Source of the DNA: CAYUVA01 sp964448115 [NCBI: uncultured bacterium]
GTDB lineage: Bacteria > CAYUVA01
Length of the DNA stretch: 64,000 nt
Direction: 5' to 3'
Assembly: GCA_964448115.1 (NCBI GenBank)
Contig: CAYUVA010000009.1
Coordinates: 23,800-87,799, forward strand
Shown: one piece after another, positions 1 through 8,488 of the stretch
How positions within the stretch are numbered: position 1 is the first letter of the stretch
How the letters are laid out: the number at the start of each line of letters is the position of its first letter
The notes under the pieces: generated by a model
What the model was told of the DNA's origin: nothing
The model's input: the letters and a program-made list of their open reading frames with translations, nothing else
Databases searched by the model: none
Made by a program: the position numbers and the translations under genes

Positions 1-360
1 CAGCTATCGGCTCGCCGGTGGCTGCATCGGTAACTATCCCCTCGATGGCGCCGAATTCATCTGGTGGTGGAGGCGGCTCCTCGCCGGGCATAAGCTCGAA
101 GTTAAGCTCTGCCACCTGGTCGGGGATGACCTGGACGCCAGCGTGGGCGGGCATGTAGCCTTCCTTGAAGGCGTGCACCATCTGGAAGCCAGGCATCACA
201 TCATCGAGCAGGTAATAGCCGTTCTCATCGGTGATAGCGGAGAACTCCGGTCCCCAACCTAGGCTGATCACAGCCCCAGCTATCGGCTCGCCGGTGGCTG
301 CATCGGTAACTATCCCCTCGATGGCGCCGAACTCATCTGGTGGGGGTGGCGGCTCTTCTG
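1..360 (-). repeat. 276-bp-period tandem coding repeat (two partial units)
   Basis: Bases 1 to about 75 match bases 277 to about 351 almost exactly, differing by only a few substitutions. The period is 276 bp, i.e. 92 codons, so each unit is one carboxypeptidase-regulatory-like domain plus its Glu-Pro linker. The near identity at DNA level over the domain start suggests recent duplication or gene conversion between units; the repeat continues beyond base 1. Confidence 0.85.
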
Positions 361-683
361 CATTCAATCCGATCTCGACATAATTTATCTCGCCGGCTAC
401 TACTTCGACCTCGACGGTAGCCATCTCGTATCCAGGGGCAACCACATTGAGCAGCCAGGTGCGAGCCATAATATGCTCAATGAAGAACATACCCTGTTCA
501 TCGGTGTAAGCCTGCCACATGCCAGCCATTACATGGGCGCCTGCTATAGGCTGCTGGGTAGCTGCATCATAGACCAGCCCCTCGATACTGCCGTACTGAT
601 TGGGTGGATTGGCGTAAGCGCCGAAAGCACCCGCCAGCAGCAGGATCATAATAAGTGTGAAAAGTTTTGCTGAAGATCTCATA
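1..683 (-). CDS. Exported carboxypeptidase-regulatory-like repeat protein (C-terminus beyond window)
   Basis: The gene starts at the ATG at 683-681 behind a GGAG Shine-Dalgarno (692-695) and is open at base 1, so only about 227 N-terminal residues are seen. It begins with a signal peptide (MRSSAKLFTL, then a Leu/Ile-rich core ending near AYA). Tandem modules of about 92 residues follow, each with the signature GxIEGxVxDAATxxPIAGA and ending in a YxL/PGY-like strand. The last two visible modules are joined by a Glu-Pro linker (EEPPPPPDEFG). This pattern fits the carboxypeptidase D regulatory-like (transthyretin-fold) domain, common in secreted or surface proteins. It is the last visible gene of the minus-strand operon with the CHAT protease. 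An adhesive or structural surface role is inferred; no catalytic motif is visible. Confidence 0.8.
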
Positions 684-686
684 ACT

Positions 687-860
687 TCAACTCCTTATGT
701 TTTGTTGGTTAACATCTCCTGGGGTCAAAAGGATGACCGGACTAACATCTTCAGTTGGTTTGCAATTATTCAACTGTTCGATTAACATGTTACTAGGGGT
801 AGTTGAGCGAGCCTCCTGGCAGTGGATAACGCTCCGGCAGGTCTCCTCAACTATTCCCAT
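687..860 (-). CDS. Small 57-residue protein with a perfect ribosome-binding site
   Basis: The reading frame encodes 57 residues starting MGIVEETCRS and ending NQQNIRS. The start at 860 is chosen because AAGGAGGTGAT, a full match to the anti-Shine-Dalgarno, lies at 868-878, seven bases upstream. The frame also has an upstream ATG at 887 overlapping the stop of the beta-helix gene as ATGA, but that start has no ribosome-binding site. The stop lies three bases before the next gene's start codon, and the C-terminal codons contain that gene's GGAG. It has no signal peptide or membrane segment. Three cysteines (residues 8, 14 and 33) are visible. I do not recognise a family. Position and translation signal argue that it is a real operon member, possibly a small regulator or protease substrate (inference). 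Confidence 0.6.
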   Translation of the reverse strand: MGIVEETCRSVIHCQEARSTTPSNMLIEQLNNCKPTEDVSPVILLTPGDVNQQNIRS

Positions 861-883
861 CAACGCTATCACCTCCTTGATGA

Positions 884-2572
884 TCATTTTATCAAACCCT
901 TGTTGCTGTTAATATCTTTTATCCTTATTTCGGGCTTCATGTCCAAGATAGTATGCATCGGCATTTCCTTAATGCGTAGCGATTTATTCGGATCATCATC
1001 GCTGGCATCCAATGGATCTGCTCCGCGCATAAGCTCGTAGTAGTCCTCCTCGCCGCCGCCATCGGTATCCACCAGGCCAGGCGACATCTCGCGAAGCGAG
1101 TAGAATGACATCCTCTCCAGGTCATCTCCTTCATCATCAGCAAGCACTATCGAGTCTGCCTTTGAGTTGTTTTTATTAGGCTCAATGATGCCAGCCCTGG
1201 GTGAAACCAGCGCCCAGATATGCTTTATCCTGAGCTGATCGTATTCGAGCTGCTGCTCGCTGCGGGGATAGAAGTAATACTCGGCATTATCGCTCACCAG
1301 GCGATCCATAACCTCCTCAGTGATGGGCAGCGGTCCCTCGGTAAATACATCGTGAGGTGGCGTGATCTTTTCCCATATAATGTAAAGCTCGCCGTCCTCG
1401 ATGATGCCTGTATCCTCATTGGCAGGGCTTCCACCTACAACAGCCACCTGTAGCGAAGGGCTGGCGAAAACAAATATCTTGGAGTAATGGTAACCTTGAT
1501 CTATAGGCATATAATCCGGAGCATGATTAACATCGGTGGTGCCGAAGATGGGCGCTCCAAATCCGCAGGGGATATCAGGCTCCCCAGCATCAACACCTGG
1601 AGAACCAGCAGGCAGGTAATACTCTCCTAGCGGTCCCGTAATGAAAGGCTGCGGTTCCGAGATATTATGGTACACCGGGTGCTGGAAGTAGGGATCGAGG
1701 TTCGAAGACCAGTTACCTGCTGGATTATCTGCAACATTATTATATCTGAAGTTCATCAAGAAACCTTGCGCCACCAGTGCAACACCACCTAAATTTTCTA
1801 CGATGATATTGCTGGAGAAGAATATCTGGGGGCTGCCATCATAATAAACACCCGAACCGATCAGCGCGAAGTTATCTACTATCGTATTGCTGATTATACT
1901 TCCCATGCCTCCGCTCTGCTCCACCCAGAAGATGGCTCCACCGCTGGATTGATATGGCTCCTCGTCTAGCTCCGGGCAGTGGTTGTGAGCGATGATGTTG
2001 TTGGAGATGATCGTAAAATTGCTGCCGGCGACGAAGATACCCGCGCCTTGCTGGGCAAAATTGTCCATGATATGATTATTTGTGATCAGACAATACAGGG
2101 AATTCGACACGCGAAAGCCTCCCCCATGCGGTGATGAGCCGCCTGTAATGGTGAAGCCCTCGACTATATTGAAGAAGCCATTCTCGATGGATATGACCGG
2201 AGCTTGCTCGTTGCCAACAATAAAGGTCTTGTCCGGACCTGAGCCATACAGCGCTACTGGAAAATCTATCTGTAGGTTCTCATGGTACTCTCCGGGGGCA
2301 ACCATTATCTCAGCGAAGACATCTTGAAGCGACTCAGCCTCGCTGATTGCCTTGCCGATAGTTCGATATGGAGAAAATACGCTTCCATCGCCCTGATCAT
2401 CGTCTCCCCAGGGACTGACATAGAGGGTTATCTCTGTCTCTGGTATCGGATTCCTCCCCCGCTGAGCATAGGTCAGTGTCGCAATGCTGCCCAGAAGGAT
2501 AAGTGCCGAGAGTATAAAGATTGCCAGAGCCAACCGGCTCTTATTTTTGCTGAAAAACTCTTTATGTCTCAT
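884..2572 (-). CDS. Secreted right-handed parallel beta-helix protein with Asp-rich calcium-type C-terminal repeat
   Basis: The product is 562 residues. The start at 2572 (MRHKEFFSKNKS) is preferred over the ATG at 2590 because GGGAG sits just upstream and it gives a normal signal peptide (basic start, hydrophobic ALAIFILSALILLG, cleavage near YAQ). Residues about 40-320 resemble DUF1565/NosD-type beta-helix proteins: YVSPWGDDDQGDGSVFSPY, then repeated short strands rich in ITNN, ISNN and GGG. This fold is used by pectate-lyase-like enzymes and adhesins; I see no certain catalytic residues. Near the C-terminus VDTDGGGEEDYYELMRGADP resembles a thrombospondin type 3-like calcium-binding repeat. 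It lies 21 bp downstream of the TPR-CHAT gene and is probably co-transcribed. It is likely a surface or secreted protein; ligand unknown. Confidence 0.75.
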   Translation of the reverse strand: MRHKEFFSKNKSRLALAIFILSALILLGSIATLTYAQRGRNPIPETEITLYVSPWGDDDQGDGSVFSPYRTIGKAISEAESLQDVFAEIMVAPGEYHENLQIDFPVALYGSGPDKTFIVGNEQAPVISIENGFFNIVEGFTITGGSSPHGGGFRVSNSLYCLITNNHIMDNFAQQGAGIFVAGSNFTIISNNIIAHNHCPELDEEPYQSSGGAIFWVEQSGGMGSIISNTIVDNFALIGSGVYYDGSPQIFFSSNIIVENLGGVALVAQGFLMNFRYNNVADNPAGNWSSNLDPYFQHPVYHNISEPQPFITGPLGEYYLPAGSPGVDAGEPDIPCGFGAPIFGTTDVNHAPDYMPIDQGYHYSKIFVFASPSLQVAVVGGSPANEDTGIIEDGELYIIWEKITPPHDVFTEGPLPITEEVMDRLVSDNAEYYFYPRSEQQLEYDQLRIKHIWALVSPRAGIIEPNKNNSKADSIVLADDEGDDLERMSFYSLREMSPGLVDTDGGGEEDYYELMRGADPLDASDDDPNKSLRIKEMPMHTILDMKPEIRIKDINSNKGLIK

Positions 2573-2593
2573 GATATCATCTCCCTTCATCTA

Positions 2594-5443
2594 TTATACC
2601 CCAAACAGCCTGAATGCGCCCCACAAGAAGGGGTGGTTGTATTTTTCTCTAACTTGAATCTGTGCGTATTTTAGCGAATCTTCAACGCTGTTACTATTTA
2701 ATATAATACCATTATAGAATTTTTCCATTAACAAAGCGGTCGCATCATCATCCACCTTCCAGGAACTCGCCAGGATGTTACTTCCCCCAGCCATGAGAAA
2801 TCCCCTAATGAAGCCCTCAAGCTCATCACCACTAAGCGGAGCTGCGCTGCCGGTCTGGCAGGCAGAAAGGGTAACCAACTGCGCGGATAGATGTAGCGAG
2901 GCTATATCTCCAAGGAACAATGCGGAGTCGTTCAACTGTATGTGCGACAGGTATGGTTTCTGTGAATCGAGTATCGCATGACTGGCAATATGAACCAGGC
3001 TCTTCCCCTTCATCCGGGCACTAAGCGCACTGGATTGGTCCTTTAGGGCAATCTGCGCGCCAGGGATAAGCTCTGCCAGGTAGTACACCTCTTTTTGAAT
3101 GCCGGGGAACCTATGATCTTCGATGCCGGCAAGCAGTGTATCCTTGAATATCGAATCTATATTCATGGTGCTCCTGTGGAGCAGAAGCTGCCCAGTGGGA
3201 AGATATCGGAAGGCAATTCTATCCCCGATATATCCCTGAGTGTCCCTAAGCAACCCGTAGTTAAGGCTATGCAGCACCCCGTAAGGAACGATAAAGACCA
3301 TGCTTTTATCGCCAAGCAGCGCCATGACAGGCTCCATGACAAGATGATAAAGCCTGTTGAGCCACCAGTTGGTGCTTATCAAAAGCTGTTGGCTGTTTTC
3401 CTTGAAGAGCTTCGGCTGCGCCTCGAAGAGAAGCAGCTCCTGGTTATGGAATTCAGCGCATTCTCTGCGGATAGTTTCATAATTGCCGATATCGATGACC
3501 CGCACAGAGTCAACGGTCAGCACGAAAGAAAGCAGCCTTCCCATGACCTTGTAGTACTCGCAAAGAGCCTCGTCATCGGCTAGAGATGCCATGATTCCTT
3601 TTATATTGAGGCTTCTCGTCTTGGAGCTTTCCTTGGCGCGCAGAGGATAAAGCTCCTGCTGCATCCTAGCCGAGAGGTGCTCGAAGCGCTCGGATAGCGC
3701 CTGGAGCTGCTCGTTTATATCTGTATCTATTGGAGCATAGTATTGTCCGCGGGTCTTATGGTAACCTCTCAGCTCCTTATACAAGGCTGACAGCCGCTCT
3801 GCTACCATATTATATTCCTTTATCAACCGCTTCTGCGAGCTGCTCAGGCTCCTGGCTTTGATTTCAAGGCGATTAGCTATGCGTTCGATGAACACAGCCG
3901 ACCTTGCCCCCTCAACCAGCCGCAGTGCGCTTAGTAAATGCTCCTCATCGCCCACCTCAATGCACAGGTTTATCGCCTCCTCGAAGAGCTGTATCTTGTC
4001 TTCCAGGTAACCGATGGCAGCCCATTGTGCTGGGGCGAGCGATAATCTCAAGTGATCGATAGCTTTCAATGCCTTTAGATATAGTTTGATCGCTTTTTTC
4101 TTTTGTCCAAAAGAGGCGTGCTGGGTGGCTTGAAGCCGTATAGCGCGAAATTCAAGCTCTACGAAACGATGTTCCCTGGCTATATCGAGCGCAGCATTGG
4201 TAAACTCAGCTTGCTCCTTATAATGCCCCCTGATGCCTGCCAATTCACCCAGGGTAATCAGCATAAGGCATTTTCGCCAGGGGGATTCATCGATCTGGGG
4301 CAATCTTTGCAGCTCTTCTGCCGCTTTCTCAGCCTTATCCAACTGCTTCATCTTAAGCAATAATTGCAGCCTTTGGATTATGGCAGAGCACAGCAGGGTT
4401 ATATCCCCGGCGTCACCAGCATATTCCTCTGTTTTAGCCAATAGTTCCAATGCTTGATCATAATCTCCCTTAAAAGCGTTGATACGCGCCAGCGAAAGCC
4501 TGCATTGGTTCAATTCTAGTTTGATACCTAAGTCCTCATAAAGGATCACCAGTTTATTCAGAAATCTAGCTGCCCCGCTGTGGTCATTCAAAGCAATGAG
4601 CGCCTCTGCCTTGGTCTGCATGGCAACCGCTAGCTCTCTCTTCAGTCCATGCTTTTTATAAGTATCGATTAGATGATCGACCTTCTTTATCCCTTGCAGG
4701 TATTTGCCCCTGTTGATGTAAGTGGTTGCCAGGGCTAGATCGACTGCTGCAACATTGAGTTTCTCTTTTCGAGCCTTGAAGACCTTCTTGGCTGTAAACA
4801 GAGCCTTTTGAGCATCCTGGTAATAGCCGAGATCATTCAGGCAGACCGCCCGGTTGGTCTCGTTAATCGCAAGGTCGTCCTCCATGCCAAGCCTATTGAA
4901 AAGCTCGCTGGCACGCAGGTAATCATTGTGTGCATCAGTTAATTCGCCTTTGAATAACCTGAGATTCGCTCGACGAGTTAATAACCTGGCAAGCCCGGCT
5001 TCATCCCCTTTCTGCTCGAAGTTATCTGCCAGGTCGTCACTGATGGTCATTGCCTGTTCGTATCTTCCCAGGTACATCAGTGGAGAGATAAGAGCCATCA
5101 GAGTACGATCAACATCCGGCTGATAGCCTAGCTCGCTAAAGTGCTGATACGCTTGTTCCAGGGTCGAGACAGCCCTCTCATAATCAGCCATCATGGTGGC
5201 AACCGTGCCTTGCCAGAACAACGAACCGGCGATTAACTGCTTTTTCCCAGATTGATCAGCCAGATATCGGTATGCATAAACAAGCGTGAGCGCATCCTGG
5301 GGCTTGTTTCGTCTCATCGAGTCGATGGCAGACTCGATCTCTGAGACAAGTTTCCCATCAAGGCGCTTTACAAGCCGGTCAAGATATCCCTGTCGCTCGC
5401 TCTCGGATGAGAAGCCCAGTATTTTCCTGATCACGCTGTTCAT
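2594..5443 (-). CDS. TPR-CHAT cysteine protease
   Basis: The product is 949 residues with no signal peptide or membrane span, so it is cytosolic. Residues about 40-480 are helical tetratricopeptide-like repeats (for example GRYEQAMTISDDLADNFEQK and KGDYDQALELLAKTEEY). A helical linker follows, then a C-terminal CHAT (caspase HetF associated with TPRs) domain from about residue 640. The catalytic dyad is visible: His about 822 in LVHIASHA and Cys about 862 in LVTLSACQTG, followed by the conserved GDELEGFIRGFLMAGG and the SSWKVDD strand. CHAT domains are caspase-like peptidases usually held inactive until a partner is sensed through the TPRs. The gene starts six bases after the zinc-finger gene and precedes exported proteins. 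A regulated proteolytic role on an operon partner is inferred; the substrate is unknown. Confidence 0.9.
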   Translation of the reverse strand: MNSVIRKILGFSSESERQGYLDRLVKRLDGKLVSEIESAIDSMRRNKPQDALTLVYAYRYLADQSGKKQLIAGSLFWQGTVATMMADYERAVSTLEQAYQHFSELGYQPDVDRTLMALISPLMYLGRYEQAMTISDDLADNFEQKGDEAGLARLLTRRANLRLFKGELTDAHNDYLRASELFNRLGMEDDLAINETNRAVCLNDLGYYQDAQKALFTAKKVFKARKEKLNVAAVDLALATTYINRGKYLQGIKKVDHLIDTYKKHGLKRELAVAMQTKAEALIALNDHSGAARFLNKLVILYEDLGIKLELNQCRLSLARINAFKGDYDQALELLAKTEEYAGDAGDITLLCSAIIQRLQLLLKMKQLDKAEKAAEELQRLPQIDESPWRKCLMLITLGELAGIRGHYKEQAEFTNAALDIAREHRFVELEFRAIRLQATQHASFGQKKKAIKLYLKALKAIDHLRLSLAPAQWAAIGYLEDKIQLFEEAINLCIEVGDEEHLLSALRLVEGARSAVFIERIANRLEIKARSLSSSQKRLIKEYNMVAERLSALYKELRGYHKTRGQYYAPIDTDINEQLQALSERFEHLSARMQQELYPLRAKESSKTRSLNIKGIMASLADDEALCEYYKVMGRLLSFVLTVDSVRVIDIGNYETIRRECAEFHNQELLLFEAQPKLFKENSQQLLISTNWWLNRLYHLVMEPVMALLGDKSMVFIVPYGVLHSLNYGLLRDTQGYIGDRIAFRYLPTGQLLLHRSTMNIDSIFKDTLLAGIEDHRFPGIQKEVYYLAELIPGAQIALKDQSSALSARMKGKSLVHIASHAILDSQKPYLSHIQLNDSALFLGDIASLHLSAQLVTLSACQTGSAAPLSGDELEGFIRGFLMAGGSNILASSWKVDDDATALLMEKFYNGIILNSNSVEDSLKYAQIQVREKYNHPFLWGAFRLFGV

Positions 5444-5449
5444 GATTTT

Positions 5450-6241
5450 TTATGGTATTGAAAGGTTTACCTCGTAGATATGGTCGGTATATACCAGAAC
5501 CAAGTACTCGCCAGCAGTTATATTCTCGAACTTATGGAAGCCCGGTGCCTTGAGATCATTTGCAATGATCTCTCCATCCAGCTTATCTATAAGCATCAGC
5601 GGCATTACAACATCGTTAAGTGTATCGCCTGTTCGGTGCAAAAGCCTTATGGTCAGTGAATAAGTCCCCTCTTTGTCTTTCAAGGAGTATTGGATGATCA
5701 CCTGGGTATTATCATCCAGGTAAGCCCGGTAAATACGAATATCGCTTTGATTGAGAGATGAAGGCATTGCCGAACGCAAGCTGGAGGCGGTGGCGGTGAT
5801 AGGCTGCAAGGAAATTAATGATTCCTTTATATCATTCAAAGCGGTCGAGGCATCTCCTAGCGCTCTTTTATTCAAGTCCTTGAAGTATCTTATTCCCTTC
5901 TCGATGATAGGATAAGCCTTCTCCTCGACTGATACATCGGCTAGTATCTCGACAAGCTCCTTGCATTGCCGGCAATATTGGATGTGCTGCTCTATTTCAC
6001 AAGCCTTTTCCTGGATTAATGAAGGATCGCCAGAGGCATAGGCGATAAGTAGATCTTCATCGGGGCAAGAAACATCAAAGAGATCCCGGTTCTGGGATAA
6101 TAGATCAATAAAATTCTCAGCACTGTTTTTTCGCTTCTGGCACCTGGCGCAATCGCAGTCATGCTCGTAGCCATGCTCTTCCACAGGGCTTGCCAGCTTT
6201 CTCAGAAGTTCGTCTTGATGTACATGCTTACTGCTCATCAT
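5450..6241 (-). CDS. Cytosolic zinc-finger (anti-sigma-like) protein with C-terminal beta domain
   Basis: The product is 263 residues. Residues 27-34 contain a Cys cluster (HDCDCARC), and residues 86-93 read HIQYCRQC, the HxxxCxxC core of zinc-binding anti-sigma (ZAS/zf-HC2-like) proteins. There is no transmembrane helix, so it would be a soluble regulator. The C-terminal half (about 165-263) is beta-rich and ends GFHKFENITAGEYLVLVY, which resembles a transthyretin-like regulatory domain. It is the first gene of the minus-strand operon and is followed after six bases by the TPR-CHAT gene. Zinc-finger, CHAT and ECF sigma genes often cluster in other genomes, but no sigma factor is encoded here. 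Its partner, and whether CHAT cleaves it, are unknown. The start could also be the second ATG at 6238. Confidence 0.65.
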   Translation of the reverse strand: MMSSKHVHQDELLRKLASPVEEHGYEHDCDCARCQKRKNSAENFIDLLSQNRDLFDVSCPDEDLLIAYASGDPSLIQEKACEIEQHIQYCRQCKELVEILADVSVEEKAYPIIEKGIRYFKDLNKRALGDASTALNDIKESLISLQPITATASSLRSAMPSSLNQSDIRIYRAYLDDNTQVIIQYSLKDKEGTYSLTIRLLHRTGDTLNDVVMPLMLIDKLDGEIIANDLKAPGFHKFENITAGEYLVLVYTDHIYEVNLSIP

Positions 6242-6374
6242 CTCTCAACGCTATTATCGTAAAAGCGGTTCATTTCCTTTCAATCATCAAGAAAGAATTT
6301 AAACTAAAAAAATGCCCGCCTAAAAATGTCCAGGTGGTTCTGATAACGTTCATAGTTTAAGCCTCAAGCCTAAT

Positions 6375-6403
6375 TTGATATTTGCGATCGCATCGCTTAA
6401 TAT
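6375..6403 (+). promoter_or_regulatory. Predicted sigma-70 promoter for the foldase gene
   Basis: TTGATA at 6375-6380 and TAATAT at 6398-6403 are separated by exactly 17 bp. The predicted start is near 6410, giving a leader of about 60 bases before the ATG at 6473. The spacer contains the palindrome GCGATCGC (6384-6391). This is the divergent region between the CHAT operon and the foldase gene; I could not find an equally good promoter for the minus-strand operon. Confidence 0.5.
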
Positions 6404-6472
6404 CAATCACCGAATTGACTATATAACAACAATGCTGTCATCCATTGATGGCAGTAAATACGAGGTGAATAG

Positions 6473-8368
6473 ATGCTTCAGTCGCTCAGGAATAACCTGC
6501 AGAAGTTCAAATGGCTGCTCTGGTTGGTCATATTCGGAACCATCGGGGGTCTGGTAGTTATGTATGGAACCGTAAGAGGCGGCAAGGATGAGGTGCCTCC
6601 CGGTGCAATGGCTAAGGTGAACGGTATCATAATCCCATACCGACACTACCAGGATACCATACGATTTATGCAGAATATGTATCGACAAATATATGGCGAG
6701 AACTTTGATCAGTTTACCAAGAACATCGACTTCGAGAGCCTCGCTTACGACGAGGTGATCAAGGAGGCGCTGTTGGTCTCCGAGGCACAAAAACGAGGCA
6801 TAATGGTTGATGAAGACGAGATCACCATGCGTATCGTTAATACCCCAATGTTTCAGAACAATGGCGTCTTTGATCAACAACGATACCGACAGATATTGGC
6901 TATGAACCGGATGTCCCCTCAAGAGTTCGAGGAGAACCTGCGCATAAACATCCTTACCCAAAAGATGGAGGACCTGATAAAGGATATGGTGGTCGTCTCC
7001 AAAGGAGAGGTCTGGGAGAGCTACATAAACGAAAACGAAAAGATCAAGCTAAAACTGGTCCTAGTGCCCACCAAGGATTACCTGGATGAGGTTACGGTTA
7101 CCCCGAAGGAGATCGAACAATACTATAACCAACACGCCAGCGACTACCAGATCCCCACTAAAGTCAGGCTCGACTACTTCGCGGTAACCATTGACTGGTT
7201 AAAGGAAAAGGTCAAGATTACTGAGCAAGATGCTAAAGACTATTACAATATGAATTTATATGCGTTTACCCAGCCAGAGAAAATAAAGGCACGCCATATC
7301 CTGTTCAAGCTCGATGCCGAGGCTGATCCCCAGACTGAGGAGATGGTTCGAAACCGGGCAGAATCGGTTCTTGGAGAACTGAAGCAGGGCGCAGATTTCG
7401 CAAAGATGGCTGAGAAGTACTCCGAGGATGAATCCACCGCGCCCAGCGGCGGAGACCTCGGCTTCTTCGGCAGAGGCGAGATGGTCCCTCAGTTCGAGCA
7501 AGCTGCCTTCGCCCTTCAAGCTGGGGAAATGAGCGACCTGGTGAGAACCCGTTTCGGATATCACATCATCAAGGTAGATGAGATCCAACCCGAAGAGACA
7601 TTACCTTATGAGCAGGTTAAACAGGAGTGCATTGATGGAGCAAAGACCTGGAAGGCTGAGGAGCAGTTGGACATACTCTCCAGGAAAATGTACTACTCGA
7701 TGATAAAGGGTGAGAAATTTCACCATGTAGCTGCCGATTATAATCTACAGGTGGTAACCACCGAACTGTTCGATGCGGAAAATGTGCCCTCTGAGCTTGC
7801 TAAGATAGAGGATCTAAAAACACAAGCCTTCACCCAGGAGCTTAATAAACCGATGCCTCCCTTCATGATCCCCCAAGAGGGTGCCTATTTCACAATACCT
7901 ATCGAGCGCATCATTGCCCACCAAGCATCGCTTGAGGAAGCCAGGGTTAAAATAGAGACCGAACTGATCGAGAAAAAGGCAAAAAACCTGGCAAAACAAC
8001 AAGCTTTCCAATATTCGAGGATGCTCACCGAGGGGATGACCTGGGATGAGATGGTCGATAAGTTCGACCTCAAAGAGAGGGAAACGAGGGACCTGACCCG
8101 CAATAGCTTCGTTACCTACATAGGCAATAATGCAAAATTCGACCAGATCGCATTCTCCATGCAGCCTGGCGAGGTCGGTGAACCGTTCGAGGCTAAGGCT
8201 GGATGGGTGTTGTTCAAGGTGATGGACAAGGTGACGCCAGATCCCCAAGCCTTTGATGAGAGCTATTATTCCTTATACGCCAAGCTACTGAAAAAAAAGC
8301 AGAAAACATTCTTCGACATGTTCGTTGAAGAGCTAAAGGATGATGCTGAGATAATAAGTTACAGGTAA
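6473..8368 (+). CDS. PpiD/SurA-like membrane-anchored peptidyl-prolyl isomerase
   Basis: The product is 631 residues. A single N-terminal membrane anchor at about 13-31 (KWLLWLVIFGTIGGLVVMYG) is followed by a SurA_N-type chaperone region (about 45-200) that includes the typical opening AKVNGIIIPYRHYQ. A PpiC-type parvulin domain spans about 273-371 (ARHILF, FAKMAEKYSEDE, GGDLGFFGRGEMVPQFEQAAF and RFGYHIIKVDE). The C-terminal 250 residues form a second chaperone-like region. This layout matches PpiD, which folds proteins emerging from SecYEG in the periplasm. The next gene is a barrel, a plausible client. The start follows GAGGTGAAT. Confidence 0.85.
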   Translation: MLQSLRNNLQKFKWLLWLVIFGTIGGLVVMYGTVRGGKDEVPPGAMAKVNGIIIPYRHYQDTIRFMQNMYRQIYGENFDQFTKNIDFESLAYDEVIKEALLVSEAQKRGIMVDEDEITMRIVNTPMFQNNGVFDQQRYRQILAMNRMSPQEFEENLRINILTQKMEDLIKDMVVVSKGEVWESYINENEKIKLKLVLVPTKDYLDEVTVTPKEIEQYYNQHASDYQIPTKVRLDYFAVTIDWLKEKVKITEQDAKDYYNMNLYAFTQPEKIKARHILFKLDAEADPQTEEMVRNRAESVLGELKQGADFAKMAEKYSEDESTAPSGGDLGFFGRGEMVPQFEQAAFALQAGEMSDLVRTRFGYHIIKVDEIQPEETLPYEQVKQECIDGAKTWKAEEQLDILSRKMYYSMIKGEKFHHVAADYNLQVVTTELFDAENVPSELAKIEDLKTQAFTQELNKPMPPFMIPQEGAYFTIPIERIIAHQASLEEARVKIETELIEKKAKNLAKQQAFQYSRMLTEGMTWDEMVDKFDLKERETRDLTRNSFVTYIGNNAKFDQIAFSMQPGEVGEPFEAKAGWVLFKVMDKVTPDPQAFDESYYSLYAKLLKKKQKTFFDMFVEELKDDAEIISYR

Positions 8369-8488
8369 TATGAGGCTTAAGGCTTTTACTTAAATAAAAA
8401 TATAGCATGATACATAATAGCGAGAGTGAGCGAGCACTCCCCAAAATGTCAATCTGTTAGGGTAGTGGCTCAGAAAAGGAGATGAGAC

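Noticed and set aside
2594-5443. Type III-E CRISPR-like (craspase) interpretation of the TPR-CHAT gene
   Set aside because: No gRAMP/Cas gene, Csx30-like partner, or CRISPR array is present; TPR-CHAT proteins occur widely outside CRISPR loci.
6384-6391. HIP1 (GCGATCGC) element suggesting cyanobacterial origin
   Set aside because: Only this single intergenic occurrence was noticed; a chance palindrome is enough to explain it.
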